Positions 22,275-34,290 of a stretch of DNA of 64,000 nt are shown here, piece by piece (within the stretch, counting starts at the first letter, position 1; each line of letters opens with the position of its first letter). The position numbers and the translations under genes were made by a program. The stretch is from assembly GCA_014237605.1 (NCBI GenBank), contig JAAZZR010000002.1:1-64000 (forward strand), read 5' to 3'. The notes under the pieces were generated by a model. That model was not told the DNA's origin. It saw only the letters and a list, made by a program, of their open reading frames with translations, and did no database searches. The DNA is from Nitrosomonadaceae bacterium (GTDB lineage Bacteria; Pseudomonadota; Gammaproteobacteria; Burkholderiales; Nitrosomonadaceae).

Positions 22275-23081
22275 ATGCACCCAATGCTTAATACTGCAGT
22301 TAAAGCGGCACGACGTGCCGGTGGAATAATTAATCGCGCCTCACAGAATCTTGATTTATTGCACGTTTCACGTAAAGCACATAGTGACTTTGTTAGTGAG
22401 GTAGATAGTAACGCAGAAGATGCCATTATAAAGGTTCTTTTAGAAGCTTACCCTAAGCATTCTATTCTAGCAGAAGAAAGTGGTACTACAGGTGATCAAG
22501 ATGAGCCTGAATATCAGTGGATTATTGATCCACTTGACGGCACCACAAATTTTCTTCATGGCTATCCTCAATATTCAGTTTCTATAGCATTAAAATATAG
22601 AGGTGTATTAACGCAGGCTGTAGTTTATGACCCAACTGGAAATGAGTTATTTACTGCAAGCCGTGGACAAGGAGCCTATCTTAATGACCATAGATTACGT
22701 GTAAGTAAACGTAATAAATTCTCCGAATGTTTGATAGGCACTGGTCTTCCATTTCGGGAGCTTACACATATGGATACCTATCTTTCTATGCTCAAGGACA
22801 TAATTCCTAGAGTCGCAGGTATTCGCCGTCCTGGTTCTGCTGCGTTAGATCTAGCCTATGTGGCAGCTGGGCGCTATGATGGTTTTTGGGAGTTAGGTTT
22901 GGGTCCCTGGGATATGGCTGCTGGTTGTTTACTTATTACAGAAGCGGGTGGACTTGTAAGTGATTTGGAAGGAAATGAAACTCATCTAGAAAGTGGGAAC
23001 ATTATCGCCGGAAACCCCAAAATATTTGGACAGCTTTTGCAGGTAATTGCGCCTCATTTAACAAAGGAATTGATAGCCTAA
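22275..23081 (+). CDS. suhB: Inositol-1-monophosphatase
   Basis: [44 protein letters not shown]. Confidence 0.95.
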   Translation: MHPMLNTAVKAARRAGGIINRASQNLDLLHVSRKAHSDFVSEVDSNAEDAIIKVLLEAYPKHSILAEESGTTGDQDEPEYQWIIDPLDGTTNFLHGYPQYSVSIALKYRGVLTQAVVYDPTGNELFTASRGQGAYLNDHRLRVSKRNKFSECLIGTGLPFRELTHMDTYLSMLKDIIPRVAGIRRPGSAALDLAYVAAGRYDGFWELGLGPWDMAAGCLLITEAGGLVSDLEGNETHLESGNIIAGNPKIFGQLLQVIAPHLTKELIA

Positions 23082-23152
23082 TGCTTGCAATATTGCGGGA
23101 CTAACATTATGTAATTCTGACACAATGACATTTTTTAAATATTACCTTGATC

Positions 23153-25720
23153 ATGTCTAGTAACCATACTCCAATGATGCGGCAATATCTTCGTCTTAAG
23201 GCGGAGCACCCTGATACTCTGATGTTTTATAGGATGGGTGATTTCTATGAATTATTCTTTGAAGATGCAGAAAAAGCCGCAAAATTATTAGATATTACTC
23301 TAACTAAGCGTGGAACATCGGCTGGGGCTCCCGTAAAAATGGCAGGATTTCCGTATCATGCAGCTGATCAGTATCTGGCAAAGCTTGTTAGGCTTGGTTT
23401 ATCAGTGGCTATTTGTGAACAAATTAGTAATTCTGTCGCCACTAGTAAAGGTCTAGTAGAGCGAGAAATAGTACGTATTATTACGCCAGGTACATTGACT
23501 GACACAGCATTATTGTAAGAGAAGCGCGACTGTATCTTGCTTGCCCTAGATTTACACGAGGGAACATTAGGCTTGGCATGGTTAAATTTGGCTGCAGGAG
23601 ATCTCCGTGTAATGGAAACATCTCCAAATAATTTACTGAATGAACTTGGAAGATTAAAACCTGCAGAGATACTTTTACCTGAATCATTTGATACATCAGT
23701 TCTGCTTAATGAAGGAGGGGCATTGAAACGTTTGCCTTCATGGCAGTTTGATACTGAAGCTTCAATTCGGAAGCTTTCTCGGCAATTTAAAACTCATGAC
23801 CTTTCTGGTTTTGGATGTGATGGGCTATATCCATCAATCAGTGCAGCAGGAGCATTACTTGATTATGTCTGCCTTACACAAAGTGCAAGTGCAGTGCATG
23901 TTAGCTCTTTGCAAGTAGAGCGAGGCAGTACTTACGTACAAATGGATGCTGTTACTCGTTGCAATCTCGAAATATCAGAAACTATACGAGGAGAGAAATC
24001 ACCAACGTTACTATCACTATTGGATACTTGTTCAACAAATATGGGTAGCCGGATGTTGCAGCATTGGTTACATAATCCATTACGTGATCAGATCAAGGTA
24101 CAGAATCGACTTGAAGACGTATCCACACTAATCGGGAACCCGGGTTCAGAATCATGTCTGATAGTAAGAAAACGCCTAAAGAAAATTGTTGATATCGAGC
24201 GTATATCCGCTCGTATTGCATTTAAATCAATAAGACCAAGAGACTTATCAGGGCTACGTGATAGCCTCGAAAGATTACCTGAAATCGTTTCTTTACTTTC
24301 AGGATATTCCAGTAAAAATATGGCTATTCTAGTAAAGGCTATGACCCCCAAAGTCGAACTTCTTAATTTATTAAAGAATGCGATACATGATGAGCCCAAT
24401 ACAATGTTGCGTGACGGCAATGTAATAGCAGATGGCTATGACAAAGAATTAGATGAGTTACGTGCGATACAGAATAACTGTGGTGAATTCCTACTACAGC
24501 TAGAATTAAGGGAAAGAGCTCGTACTAATATTCCAACCCTCAGAGTTGAATACAATCGTGTACATGGTTTTTATATCGAAGTGACTAATACACACAAAGA
24601 AAAAATTCCGGAAGATTATAGTAGGCGTCAGACACTAAAGAATGCAGAGAGATACATTACTCCAGAGCTAAAAATATTTGAAGAAAAAGCACTGTCAGCA
24701 AAAGATCGTTCCCTGGGGCGTGAAAAATTATTATTTAATCTAGTACTAGATATGCTGGTGTCATATGTTAGCCATTTGCAACAAATGGCTTTGAGTGTGG
24801 CTGAATTAGATGTACTTGCAACTTTTGCAGAACGTGCATTAACACTTAATTACACTATGCCAATTTTTACTAGTGAAGCTGAGATTAAAATTCAGGAAGG
24901 TCGGCACCCTGTAGTAGAAAATCAAGTGGATAATTTTGTCGCTAATAATGCAGAGCTGAATGCCAAAAGACAGATGCTTGTTGTTACTGGCCCTAATATG
25001 GGTGGAAAATCCACATATATGAGGCAGGTTGCGCTGATTACCTTGCTTGCACATTGCGGTAGCTTTGTTCCCGCTAAAAATTTATGCATTGGTCCGATTG
25101 ATAAGATTTTTACACGAATTGGTGCATCTGATGACCTTGCAAGCGGACGTTCCACATTTATGGTTGAAATGACGGAAGCTGCAAATATTCTGCATAATGC
25201 TACTGAACAAAGTTTAGTATTGATGGATGAAATAGGGCGGGGCACTTCTACTCTTGATGGATTATCACTGGCTTTTGCAATTGCGCAGTCTTTATTAGTG
25301 AAGAATCGGAGCTATACCCTATTTGCTACACATTATTCAGAGTTATCAAGGCTAGTGGAGAAATTTAGTCAGGCTGCCAATATACATTTTGATGCTGTAG
25401 AGTACAAACAACGCATTACTTTTCTTTATGCTGTTAATGAGGGGTCAGCTAGTCAGAGCTATGGTCTTCAGGTTGCCGCTTTAGCTGGAATACCGGAAGA
25501 GACGATTTCGGCTGCTAGAGAGTATCTGGCAAGATTTAAAATTGAGAATCAAAACGGAGACTTATTTTCGAAAGATATATTTAGTTCTGTCGAAGTAAGT
25601 ACAGTTGAAGAACATCCAGCTCTTTCATTATTATCTAAAATAGCACCCGATGAACTTAGTCCGAAAGAGGCACTAGAAAAGCTTTATGTTTTAGAAGAAA
25701 TATATGGAAAAAATAAATAG
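23153..25720 (+). pseudogene. mutS: DNA mismatch repair protein MutS, interrupted by in-frame TAA at 23516-23518
   Basis: ...[48 protein letters not shown]...; downstream part carries [19 protein letters not shown] and [19 protein letters not shown]; same frame on both sides. Confidence 0.87.
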
Positions 25721-25777
25721 CTAAGAGGTAGATATTTTTTAGTTTAAAGCATTCTCCTGATTATAAAATAATAGGAG

Positions 25778-26239
25778 CTACTCATGGACATGGCCATGAG
25801 AAATTTCTTCTTCAGTAGCAGGTCGTACACCTGTAACAGTACAATCGAAGTGTAAAGTTAATCCAGCTAAAGGATGATTGCCATCAACAACTACCTTATC
25901 TTCAGTAATATCAGTAATAGTATAGATCAACGTAGCTTTAGAAGTTTCTTCCTCGCCCTCAAACTGCAGTCCAATTTCTATGCTATCAGGAAACTTGCTA
26001 CGAGGTTCTATGTGAACTAAAGCGCTATCATATTCACCAAAATGGTTCTCTGGCAACATTAGAATGTTGCCAGAGTATCCTATTACTTTATTTTGTAGTT
26101 CTTCTTCAACTATAGGAAAAATTTCATCATATCCGCCGTGCAAGTAATTAACTGGGGAGTCTGTTTTTTCCATAGTTTTACCCGTGGAATCTAATAATAC
26201 ATAATTAATAGATACAACCGTATTTTTCTCTATTTTCAT
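25778..26239 (-). CDS. slyD: FKBP-type peptidyl-prolyl isomerase, SlyD-like
   Basis: MKIEKNTVVSINYVLLDSTGKTMEKT; NHPLAGLTLHFDCTVTGVRPATEEEISHGHVHE. Confidence 0.85.
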   Translation of the reverse strand: MKIEKNTVVSINYVLLDSTGKTMEKTDSPVNYLHGGYDEIFPIVEEELQNKVIGYSGNILMLPENHFGEYDSALVHIEPRSKFPDSIEIGLQFEGEEETSKATLIYTITDITEDKVVVDGNHPLAGLTLHFDCTVTGVRPATEEEISHGHVHE

Positions 26240-26258
26240 TTTTTTAGAATTATAGTGT

Positions 26259-26876
26259 TTATAAAATATAACTAGAAGGTAGCAATTTTCGCACAGGTGC
26301 AAAGCTTCGCCTATGTACTAAAGATACTCCATGGAGCTGTAATGCTTCTAAATGCTTCTTCGTTGGGTATCCTTTGTGTTGATCAAAACCATAATCCGGG
26401 AAAGAATCATGTAGGCTGTACATTTCTGCATCACGCGCTGTTTTGGCAAGAATAGAGGCTGCAGAAATCTCTTGCACTAAGCTGTCACCCTTAATGATAG
26501 TCTGTACTTGAATTTTCAGTTTAGGGCTATGTATTCCATCCACTAATATTTTATCAGGTTGGAAGGGTAAACTTTCAACAGCACGCTTCATTGCCAACAA
26601 ACTTGCTTGTAGAATATTAATATCATCAATTTCTTCTACAGATGCTGAGGCGACCGCCCATGCCATTGAGTCTCTTTTGATTAAATATTCAAGTTTATTT
26701 CTCTTCTTGGCACTTAGTTTCTTAGAATCAAGAATTCCTTCTATTTTTTTAACTGGATTGAGCACTACGCAAGCAGCAAATACTGCTCCTGCTAAAGGAC
26801 CTCTACCGGCTTCATCTACACCGCCGATCAGATTATATAATGGGTCAGCTATTTCCTGATTTATGTCTTTGATCAC
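26259..26876 (-). CDS. rnhB: Ribonuclease HII
   Basis: [41 protein letters not shown]. Confidence 0.95.
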   Translation of the reverse strand: MIKDINQEIADPLYNLIGGVDEAGRGPLAGAVFAACVVLNPVKKIEGILDSKKLSAKKRNKLEYLIKRDSMAWAVASASVEEIDDINILQASLLAMKRAVESLPFQPDKILVDGIHSPKLKIQVQTIIKGDSLVQEISAASILAKTARDAEMYSLHDSFPDYGFDQHKGYPTKKHLEALQLHGVSLVHRRSFAPVRKLLPSSYIL

Positions 26877-26917
26877 TAGGTGAATATATTTAAATGTTAA
26901 TTAAATACAGGCACTTC

Positions 26918-27352
26918 CTATATATCCTTTATTGTACACATCAACTTTGCTTCAGTAGCAATTTTACCATCTACCTCGGCTTTAGCAGAATACTTTATGA
27001 CTCCTTTAATCTGCCTTTCTATTTTTACTTTCAATATTAGTTGGTCACCTGCATAAACCGGTTTTTTAAAGCGAGCTTGGTCTATGCCAACAAAATAATA
27101 TACAGAGTCATTATCAACTTTTAGATCTAAAGTCTTTAGGGTAAGTAGTGCAGCTGCTTGTGCCAAAGCTTCTATGATTAATACTCCTGGCATAATGGGA
27201 TGATGAGGAAAATGGCCTGGAAAAAATGGCTCATTAATAGTGACATTCTTAAGCGCAATAATTTCTTTGCCTGAGTCACATGAGAGCACCCGATCCACTA
27301 GTAGAAATGGGTAGCGATGGGGAAGATATTTCAATATTTCATGAATGTCCAT
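26918..27352 (-). CDS. fabZ: 3-hydroxyacyl-ACP dehydratase FabZ
   Basis: [49 protein letters not shown]. Confidence 0.96.
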   Translation of the reverse strand: MDIHEILKYLPHRYPFLLVDRVLSCDSGKEIIALKNVTINEPFFPGHFPHHPIMPGVLIIEALAQAAALLTLKTLDLKVDNDSVYYFVGIDQARFKKPVYAGDQLILKVKIERQIKGVIKYSAKAEVDGKIATEAKLMCTIKDI

Positions 27353-27423
27353 AGTGTTCCTTAATTGTCTGTTATTCTTTAATTTTACGATAGTAAAATG
27401 ATATAGTGGCGTTTTTTATGATC

Positions 27424-29799
27424 TTAGAATTGTTGTCCAAATGAGAATTGAAATGGCTGCATTCTATCTCCTTCTTTCTTGTTAATTGGTTTTGCTATAC
27501 TCACTTTAAGGGGGCCCATTGGGGAAACCCAGGAAACGGAGAATCCTGCAGAGTAACGCATACCTTCATTCCTCTTTATAAGGCCATTCGGGCCAAATAC
27601 AGTACCAGCATCAATGAACGTACCTAGTCGGATGGTTCTATCGTTTGTCATTCCTGGCATTGGAAATAATAGTTCAATACTTCCTGCTACTAATTTATTC
27701 CCACCTAATGCTCTGCGGGCATTATCGCGCGGGCCTAGTGAGCTTATCCTGTAACCACGTACTGTACGATTTCCTCCGGCAAAGAAATTTTTAAAGAAAG
27801 GTAATTCTCTTCCATCATAGCCATTTCCATACCCCAGTCTCCCACCCATCATTAGGGTAAAATTCTTTGAAAGAGGCCAATAATGTTTAGTTGAATAGTT
27901 TATTTTAAAGTATTTAAGATCTCCTATTGGCACGCTCACCTCTCCAAATACTCTATGCATCGACCCAGATGTTGGCCAGATACCGCTATTAAGGCCATTC
28001 ATTTGCCATCTTGCTGTTAGTGGAAAATTGGTAGTAGGATTTCCAAATACTTCTACAAATCTTCTGTTACGCAATGGGCTGAGTACTGAATTAGTAATGT
28101 CGGTCACTTCAGCCCCTAGCCCGACAAAAACAGATTGTTTCTCACTAATTGGGAGGCCAAAGCGGAGCGCTGCACCAGTAGTTCTAGATTTAATATTTGA
28201 TACAGCATTTAAATTGTTAGTATTCAAACTTCGCATGTAAAGATCAATTCCTGCTGTTATCCCATCAACTGTAAAATAAGGATCAGTATATGACAAGGAG
28301 AACAATTTTCTAACAGCGCCTGTATTTGCTTTCAGAGCAAGGTGATTCCCAGTACCAAATACATTCGCCTGCGAAACATTCCCACTTAATATTATCCCCT
28401 CTTGCTGGGAAAATCCTAGGCCAAACATTACATTCCCAGTCGGTTTTTCTTTAACAGCGACATTTACATCAACTTTGTCTGTGCTATTGGGGACTGCTGG
28501 GGTCTCTACAGAAACGCTTGTAAAATATTGAAGTAAGTCTATCCGCACCTTAGAGCGATTTATCTTGGCAGTTGAATACCAGCTGCCTTCAAGCTGGCGT
28601 ATTTCTCTTCGTATGACTTCATCACGAGTACGCTCATTACCAGAAATAGTAATTCGTCTTACGTAAACTCTACGGCCCGGGTCAATAAAAAAGGTGAAGG
28701 ATACTTCTTGTTTCTCTTTGTCTTGCTCTGGCGATGCATTGACATTGGCAAAACCGTATCCATCATCACCTAATCGGTCTGTAATAAGCTTAATTGATTC
28801 GGTTAGCTTCTTACGTGAGAATATATCGCCAGAACCAAGTTTGAGAAGTTTAAGTAACTCTTCCTCCGGAACCTGCTTCATGTCACCAGCCAATTTGATT
28901 TCAGAAATTTTGAACTGGGGCCCTTCCTGGATATTTACTGTAATATAAATATCTTGCATGTCCGATGTTACAGAAACCTGAGTAGATTCAATATTAAACT
29001 CTAAGTAACCACGATCAAGGTAATGAGAACGTAAAGTTTCTAAGTCAGCAGATAATTTTTGTTTTGAGTATTGATCATCACTAGTGATCCAGGTTAGAAG
29101 GCCGGGAGTTCTGAGACTAAACAGGCCGACCAGCTCCCTTTCTCTAAACGATTTGTTACCGACAATATTTATTTTTCTTATTTTTGCAACCTCTCCTTCA
29201 TCAATGCTAAAGTTTAGTCCAACACGATTACGTTCAAGAGGGGTGATCGTAGTAGTTACCTTTACAGCATACCGGCCTTTACTAATATACTGCTGCTTTA
29301 ATGTTTGTTCAGCTCTGTCCAGTAATGCACGATCAAAAATACGTGAGACAGCTAAGCCACTCTGTCTTAATCCGGTTTTAAGTTTATCCGGTTCAAATTC
29401 GCTTATACCGACAATACTAATTTCCGCAATAGCTGGGCGCTCTTGAACTATTACTAGTAGGACACCATCTTCAGATTCTAACCGTACATCCTTAAAAAAA
29501 CCGGTGGAGTAAAGTGCCTTGATTGCATCCGTTGCTTTTTGTTTGGTTAAAGAATCGCCAACTTTTATTGGCAGATAGCTAAATACAGTTCCTGCTTCGG
29601 TTCGTTGAATACCCTCTACTCGGATATCTTTAACTATCATAACCCCCTCTTCTTTAGGGGCAACGATAAACCCTTTTTTTTCTGGATTTCCTAATAAATT
29701 AATAGATTCATCAGAAAATAAATCGACAGGTGCTTCTTCTGCTAGTAAGCATGAGGAGTAGACGAAAAAAATAAGTACAGCAAAGCCCTTAATTTTCAT
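27424..29799 (-). CDS. bamA: Outer membrane protein assembly factor BamA
   Basis: Repeated POTRA-like segments (IVKDIRVEGIQRTEAGTVFSYLPI) and C-terminal barrel ending FQFSFGQQF; FFAGGNRTVRGY. Confidence 0.96.
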   Translation of the reverse strand: MKIKGFAVLIFFVYSSCLLAEEAPVDLFSDESINLLGNPEKKGFIVAPKEEGVMIVKDIRVEGIQRTEAGTVFSYLPIKVGDSLTKQKATDAIKALYSTGFFKDVRLESEDGVLLVIVQERPAIAEISIVGISEFEPDKLKTGLRQSGLAVSRIFDRALLDRAEQTLKQQYISKGRYAVKVTTTITPLERNRVGLNFSIDEGEVAKIRKINIVGNKSFRERELVGLFSLRTPGLLTWITSDDQYSKQKLSADLETLRSHYLDRGYLEFNIESTQVSVTSDMQDIYITVNIQEGPQFKISEIKLAGDMKQVPEEELLKLLKLGSGDIFSRKKLTESIKLITDRLGDDGYGFANVNASPEQDKEKQEVSFTFFIDPGRRVYVRRITISGNERTRDEVIRREIRQLEGSWYSTAKINRSKVRIDLLQYFTSVSVETPAVPNSTDKVDVNVAVKEKPTGNVMFGLGFSQQEGIILSGNVSQANVFGTGNHLALKANTGAVRKLFSLSYTDPYFTVDGITAGIDLYMRSLNTNNLNAVSNIKSRTTGAALRFGLPISEKQSVFVGLGAEVTDITNSVLSPLRNRRFVEVFGNPTTNFPLTARWQMNGLNSGIWPTSGSMHRVFGEVSVPIGDLKYFKINYSTKHYWPLSKNFTLMMGGRLGYGNGYDGRELPFFKNFFAGGNRTVRGYRISSLGPRDNARRALGGNKLVAGSIELLFPMPGMTNDRTIRLGTFIDAGTVFGPNGLIKRNEGMRYSAGFSVSWVSPMGPLKVSIAKPINKKEGDRMQPFQFSFGQQF

Positions 29800-29802
29800 T
29801 TT

Positions 29803-31170
29803 TTAAGTGGGGATCAGCCGATTGATATCGTTATATATGGCAAAAACCATTAAAGTAAATAGCATCATCATTCCCATCTTCTGTCCAATTGCCATAGACT
29901 TTTCTGAAAGAGGGGTGCCCTTAATGATTTCAACAACATAATACATCAAATGTCCACCATCTAATAAGGGGATAGGAAGCAAATTTAATACTCCCAAGCT
30001 AATACTTATAAGTGCAAGAAATCCAAGATAAGATGCGATCCCCATTTGCGCTGACTTACCCGCATAATCAGCGATTGTGATGGGCCCACTTATATTCTTT
30101 ATTGATACTTCTCCCATCACCATTTTCCATAGCATTTGTAACGTAAATACTGAGGTTTCCCATGTTTTATTTATTGCTTTTACCATGGCTATATTTGTCG
30201 GGTAGCTAACTTCAACTAATAAATCTTCTAATTTTGAGTGATCAATTTTTGGTGCAATACCAATTTTGCCAATCTCTTTACCGACTTGAGTAGCCACCTC
30301 TGGGACTATTTTTATATCAATTTTAGTATTGTTACGCCTTATTTTCATTAATAATACTGTTCCAGGGCTATCCTGTATTTTTTGTACAAGATCTTGCCAC
30401 TCTACTATCTCTTTTTCATTAATAGATAGAATCTCATCATTAATAAGTAGGCCAGCATTATCACCTGCGCCGTTTGGTATTACTTGAGCGATTATCGGTC
30501 TAATCTTTGGCTTATAAACGTTTAAGCCTATTTTTTTTAGGAAATTATCATCTAGATCATTAGCATTCAATTTACTTAAGTCTAATTCTCTGGAAACAAC
30601 TTGTTTTTCTATGCTACGGGTCTCAACGATTAAAGTAGGCGTTCTATCTACTGCCTTAGATAAAAGCGCCCAGCGAGCATCTTGCCAGGTAGATACGAGC
30701 TCGTCTCCAATCTTTACTAAAGTCTCACCGCCCTTAAAATTGGCTATTGCCGCAGGTGAATCAGGGGTAATCTGTCCTAGTATTGGTTTCATGCCGCTCA
30801 CTCCATGCATGAAGAGGAAGCAATAGAGCAGGATGGCAAGAAGGAAATTTGCAATTGGTCCTGCGGAAACGATAGCAAAGCGGCGGAAGACTGTCATGCG
30901 ATTAAATGATCGTGATAAGTCTTCAGGTGCAACTTTTCCTTCACGTTCATCTAGCATCTTTACATATCCACCAAGAGGAATGGCTGCTAATACCCATTCA
31001 GTTTTATCTTTTCCCCAATATTTTGTTATTAATGGGCGACCAAATCCTACCGAGAAACGTAACACCTTTACATTACATAAACGAGCAATAAAATAGTGTC
31101 CTAGCTCGTGAAACACTATTAGCAAACCCAATGCAAAGACGAAAGAAATTATTGTAAAGAAGATTGTCAT
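29803..31170 (-). CDS. rseP: RIP metalloprotease RseP
   Basis: IVFHELGHYFIARLCNVKVLRFSVGFG; NLLPIPLLDGGHLMYY; PDZ-like centre. Confidence 0.95.
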   Translation of the reverse strand: MTIFFTIISFVFALGLLIVFHELGHYFIARLCNVKVLRFSVGFGRPLITKYWGKDKTEWVLAAIPLGGYVKMLDEREGKVAPEDLSRSFNRMTVFRRFAIVSAGPIANFLLAILLYCFLFMHGVSGMKPILGQITPDSPAAIANFKGGETLVKIGDELVSTWQDARWALLSKAVDRTPTLIVETRSIEKQVVSRELDLSKLNANDLDDNFLKKIGLNVYKPKIRPIIAQVIPNGAGDNAGLLINDEILSINEKEIVEWQDLVQKIQDSPGTVLLMKIRRNNTKIDIKIVPEVATQVGKEIGKIGIAPKIDHSKLEDLLVEVSYPTNIAMVKAINKTWETSVFTLQMLWKMVMGEVSIKNISGPITIADYAGKSAQMGIASYLGFLALISISLGVLNLLPIPLLDGGHLMYYVVEIIKGTPLSEKSMAIGQKMGMMMLFTLMVFAIYNDINRLIPT

Positions 31171-31375
31171 ACGGGCTCTATAGCCTAGATTCGTTAAGGG
31201 TAAGAAAGTTTATTTTATTAGAAATTATTAATATAATTTCACCTTTACCATAGGGGCAGATTAGTAATTTGAGAATCAGGAGGAAAAAATTAAAGTAATG
31301 CAATTTTCACCCTACAGGTTGCGATTCCGAAATTTATAGTAGTTTTTTGATAAAACTGATGCATATATAATAATG

Positions 31376-31407
31376 AATAATGGCAATGCATCGGCATTGC
31401 CATTATT
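31376..31407 (-). terminator. Perfect 14-bp stem hairpin immediately after dxr
   Basis: AATAATGGCAATGC-ATCG-GCATTGCCATTATT; lacks a clear U-tract on the minus strand. Confidence 0.5.
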
Positions 31408-32600
31408 TAAAAATCTATTCCTTCTGAATTTATCCGTTCATATGCAGCTTCGCGCGCGAGATTGTCAACTATTAATATATCTTCAAGCGTAAAAATATCT
31501 TTAGGCTTGATTACTTCCATTACTTGTTCAATCATTTTTGGAATTGCTGTAAAGGGTATTTGTGATTTCAAGAATGCCTCTACTGCTACTTCATTTGCAG
31601 CGTTAAGTATCGCCGGAGCACTCCCGCCCAAGGCAAGTGCTTTATAGGCCAGCCGGAGGCAGGGAAATTTTGAAAAATCTGGCGACTCAAAATCTAATTG
31701 TGCAACTTTAAAAATATCAAGAGGCTCTACTCCAGATTCGATTCTATCCGGATAAGCTAGAGCATGAGCAATTGGGGTGCGCATGTCAGGATTACCTAGC
31801 TGTGCTAATACTGAACCATCAATATATTCAACCATGGAGTGAATTATGCTTTGTGGGTGTATCACAACCTGAATCTGCTCGGGCGCAGCATCAAATAGCC
31901 AATGCGCTTCAATTAGTTCCAAACCTTTATTCATCATGGTGGCAGAATCCACAGATATTTTTTGTCCCATTACCCAATTGGGGTGATTGCATGCCTGTTC
32001 TGGTGTAACACGTTTCATATCAGCTAGTGATGTTTCCCGGAACGGGCCACCAGAAGCTGTTAATAAAATTCTACGCACACCATCTTTTGAATGGTTTCCA
32101 GTAAATCCTCTAGGTAATGACTGAAAAATAGCATTGTGTTCACTATCAATCGGAAGCAAAGTAGCATGATTTTCCTTAACTACATTCATAAATATGTGTC
32201 CTGCCATTACTAGAGTTTCTTTATTAGCAAGAAGAACATATTTTCCTGCTAGGGCAGCAGAAAAAGTTGGGCGTATTCCTGCGGCACCAACAATTGCCGC
32301 CATTACAACATCTATTTCAGGTAGCGATGCAACCTTTTCCAGTGATTTAACTCCACTCAGGACCTCAGTTTCTATCCCATTTTTATTAACTTCTGTTCTC
32401 AAATTCTCTGCACTGTCAAGATCTAGCATTACCGCATAAAGTGGGCGGAAGGTACGGCATTGTTCCAGCATTTTGCCAATGCTTTTATTGGCAGTAAGTG
32501 CAATTACTTGATATCTATCTGGATGGCGCGCGACTACATCAAGTGTACTAATTCCGACACTTCCGGTAGAGCCAAGAATGGTGATATTTCGAACAGGCAT
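31407..32600 (-). CDS. dxr: 1-deoxy-D-xylulose 5-phosphate reductoisomerase
   Basis: [37 protein letters not shown]. Confidence 0.97.
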   Translation of the reverse strand: MPVRNITILGSTGSVGISTLDVVARHPDRYQVIALTANKSIGKMLEQCRTFRPLYAVMLDLDSAENLRTEVNKNGIETEVLSGVKSLEKVASLPEIDVVMAAIVGAAGIRPTFSAALAGKYVLLANKETLVMAGHIFMNVVKENHATLLPIDSEHNAIFQSLPRGFTGNHSKDGVRRILLTASGGPFRETSLADMKRVTPEQACNHPNWVMGQKISVDSATMMNKGLELIEAHWLFDAAPEQIQVVIHPQSIIHSMVEYIDGSVLAQLGNPDMRTPIAHALAYPDRIESGVEPLDIFKVAQLDFESPDFSKFPCLRLAYKALALGGSAPAILNAANEVAVEAFLKSQIPFTAIPKMIEQVMEVIKPKDIFTLEDILIVDNLAREAAYERINSEGIDF

Positions 32601-32603
32601 AAT

Positions 32604-33422
32604 TTAAATGGTAAAGAAAAGAAGAACTACAAAAATAGCCACAGGTAACGTTGAAGTTAGTGCATCAATACGGTCAAGTATACCACCGTGGCCGGGTAAA
32701 ATATTGCCACTATTCTTAACCCCTACCTGACGCTTCATTAAGGACTCGAATAAATCCCCTAAGATACCTAATACAACAAGTGCCAATAGTAAGGGAACAT
32801 ATAAAATGATTTGAGTTCTATCTACTACCAAATAGCTCCAGATTAACGCATAGATACAAACTGCTACTAATGCTCCTGCGACACCTTCCCAGGTCTTTCC
32901 AGGACTGATGGAAGGTGCAAGTTTGTTTTTTCCAAATTTTCGTCCAGTAAAATATGCTGCAGTATCAGAAATCCAAATAGCTGTTATAAACCCTAATAGA
33001 AGAATAGGATCTATAGCGCGAAGTTGGAATAAGGCAAGGCAAGTAGGTAACAATAATAGCCAGCCTATTAATGCTAGTAATATTGGATTTCTTATCTGGA
33101 CATTAAATTTTAAAAGGTAAGGTACAGCAAGTAACCAGAACCCTAGTGTTATGGCGTACAGCCATATGAATTGAGTAGTATAAGGATCAATTATAGTGAC
33201 TCTACTTAAAATAAATAGTAATTCTCCTCCAATCAATACCGTAAATATAAGGTAAAGAATAGATCCAGATAAGGAGAATCTAGATAGCTTGCTCCATTCC
33301 CATGAACCAATTACGGCTATAGCAAGAAGTAGTGTCATCCAAAAAACTGGTGAGAAATAAAATAACCCGACTAAAAAAAGAAGTAAAAAACATAGAGCTG
33401 TATATATACGGGTTCTGAGCAT
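32604..33422 (-). CDS. cdsA: Phosphatidate cytidylyltransferase
   Basis: SPGKTWEGVAGALVAV; KRQVGVKNSGNILPGHGGILDRIDAL. Confidence 0.95.
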   Translation of the reverse strand: MLRTRIYTALCFLLLFLVGLFYFSPVFWMTLLLAIAVIGSWEWSKLSRFSLSGSILYLIFTVLIGGELLFILSRVTIIDPYTTQFIWLYAITLGFWLLAVPYLLKFNVQIRNPILLALIGWLLLLPTCLALFQLRAIDPILLLGFITAIWISDTAAYFTGRKFGKNKLAPSISPGKTWEGVAGALVAVCIYALIWSYLVVDRTQIILYVPLLLALVVLGILGDLFESLMKRQVGVKNSGNILPGHGGILDRIDALTSTLPVAIFVVLLFFTI

Positions 33423-33502
33423 AAGAATTAGGAAATCAGTATAAAGCTATCAAATTAGATGATGTAAAAATTATGTTATTTACTTAAGTGTCCTTTTCTA
33501 TG

Positions 33503-34261
33503 TCATTTTAATTTTTGAAGTTGTTCACTTGTCCTACCAAAACGTCTTTCTCGTTGCTGGTAGGACTGGATTGCAAGATCAAGTGCATCCTTATTAAAAT
33601 CAGGCCATAAGGTATCAGTAAAATAAAGCTCAGTATAAGCTAGGCTCCATAATAGGAAATTACTGATACGTTTCTCTCCTCCTGTACGTATGAATAAATC
33701 TGGTTCTGGTGCATAGCTCATTGCAAAGTGTTGGGATAGATCTTCTTCCACAAAATTATTTGTTAATTTTGGGGCTTGCACATACATCTTACGTACAGCC
33801 TGCATAATATCCCAGCGGCCCCCATAATTTGCTGCAATGGTAAGTGTTAAGCGAGTATTGGAAGCAGTCATCTGTTCGCCATTACGAATAGATTCAATTA
33901 TTCTTGCCTCAAATTTTGTCAAGTCTCCAATTACCTTAAAGCGAATACCATTCTCATGTAACTTAATTATTTCTTGTTCAAGAACTGTATTAAAAAGTTG
34001 CATCAGATAAGAGACTTCTTCAGGCGGCCTGCGCCAGTTCTCACTACTAAAGGCGAATAATGTTAGATAATTAACCCCATTCTCAATACAAGCCTTGACG
34101 GCTGTACGTACGGCTTCTATCCCACGTTTATGGCCCGCTATTCGTGGCAATAAACGCGACTTTGCCCAACGACCATTACCATCCATAATAATAGCGACAT
34201 GTTGGGGAATTATGCCAGCCTTTGGGATTATTTTAGTTGAACTGGGACTAGTAAAATACAT
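33503..34261 (-). CDS. uppS: Undecaprenyl diphosphate synthase
   Basis: [57 protein letters not shown]. Confidence 0.96.
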   Translation of the reverse strand: MYFTSPSSTKIIPKAGIIPQHVAIIMDGNGRWAKSRLLPRIAGHKRGIEAVRTAVKACIENGVNYLTLFAFSSENWRRPPEEVSYLMQLFNTVLEQEIIKLHENGIRFKVIGDLTKFEARIIESIRNGEQMTASNTRLTLTIAANYGGRWDIMQAVRKMYVQAPKLTNNFVEEDLSQHFAMSYAPEPDLFIRTGGEKRISNFLLWSLAYTELYFTDTLWPDFNKDALDLAIQSYQQRERRFGRTSEQLQKLK

Positions 34262-34290
34262 GGAGCAAAATTACACTTTGATTAGTCCAA

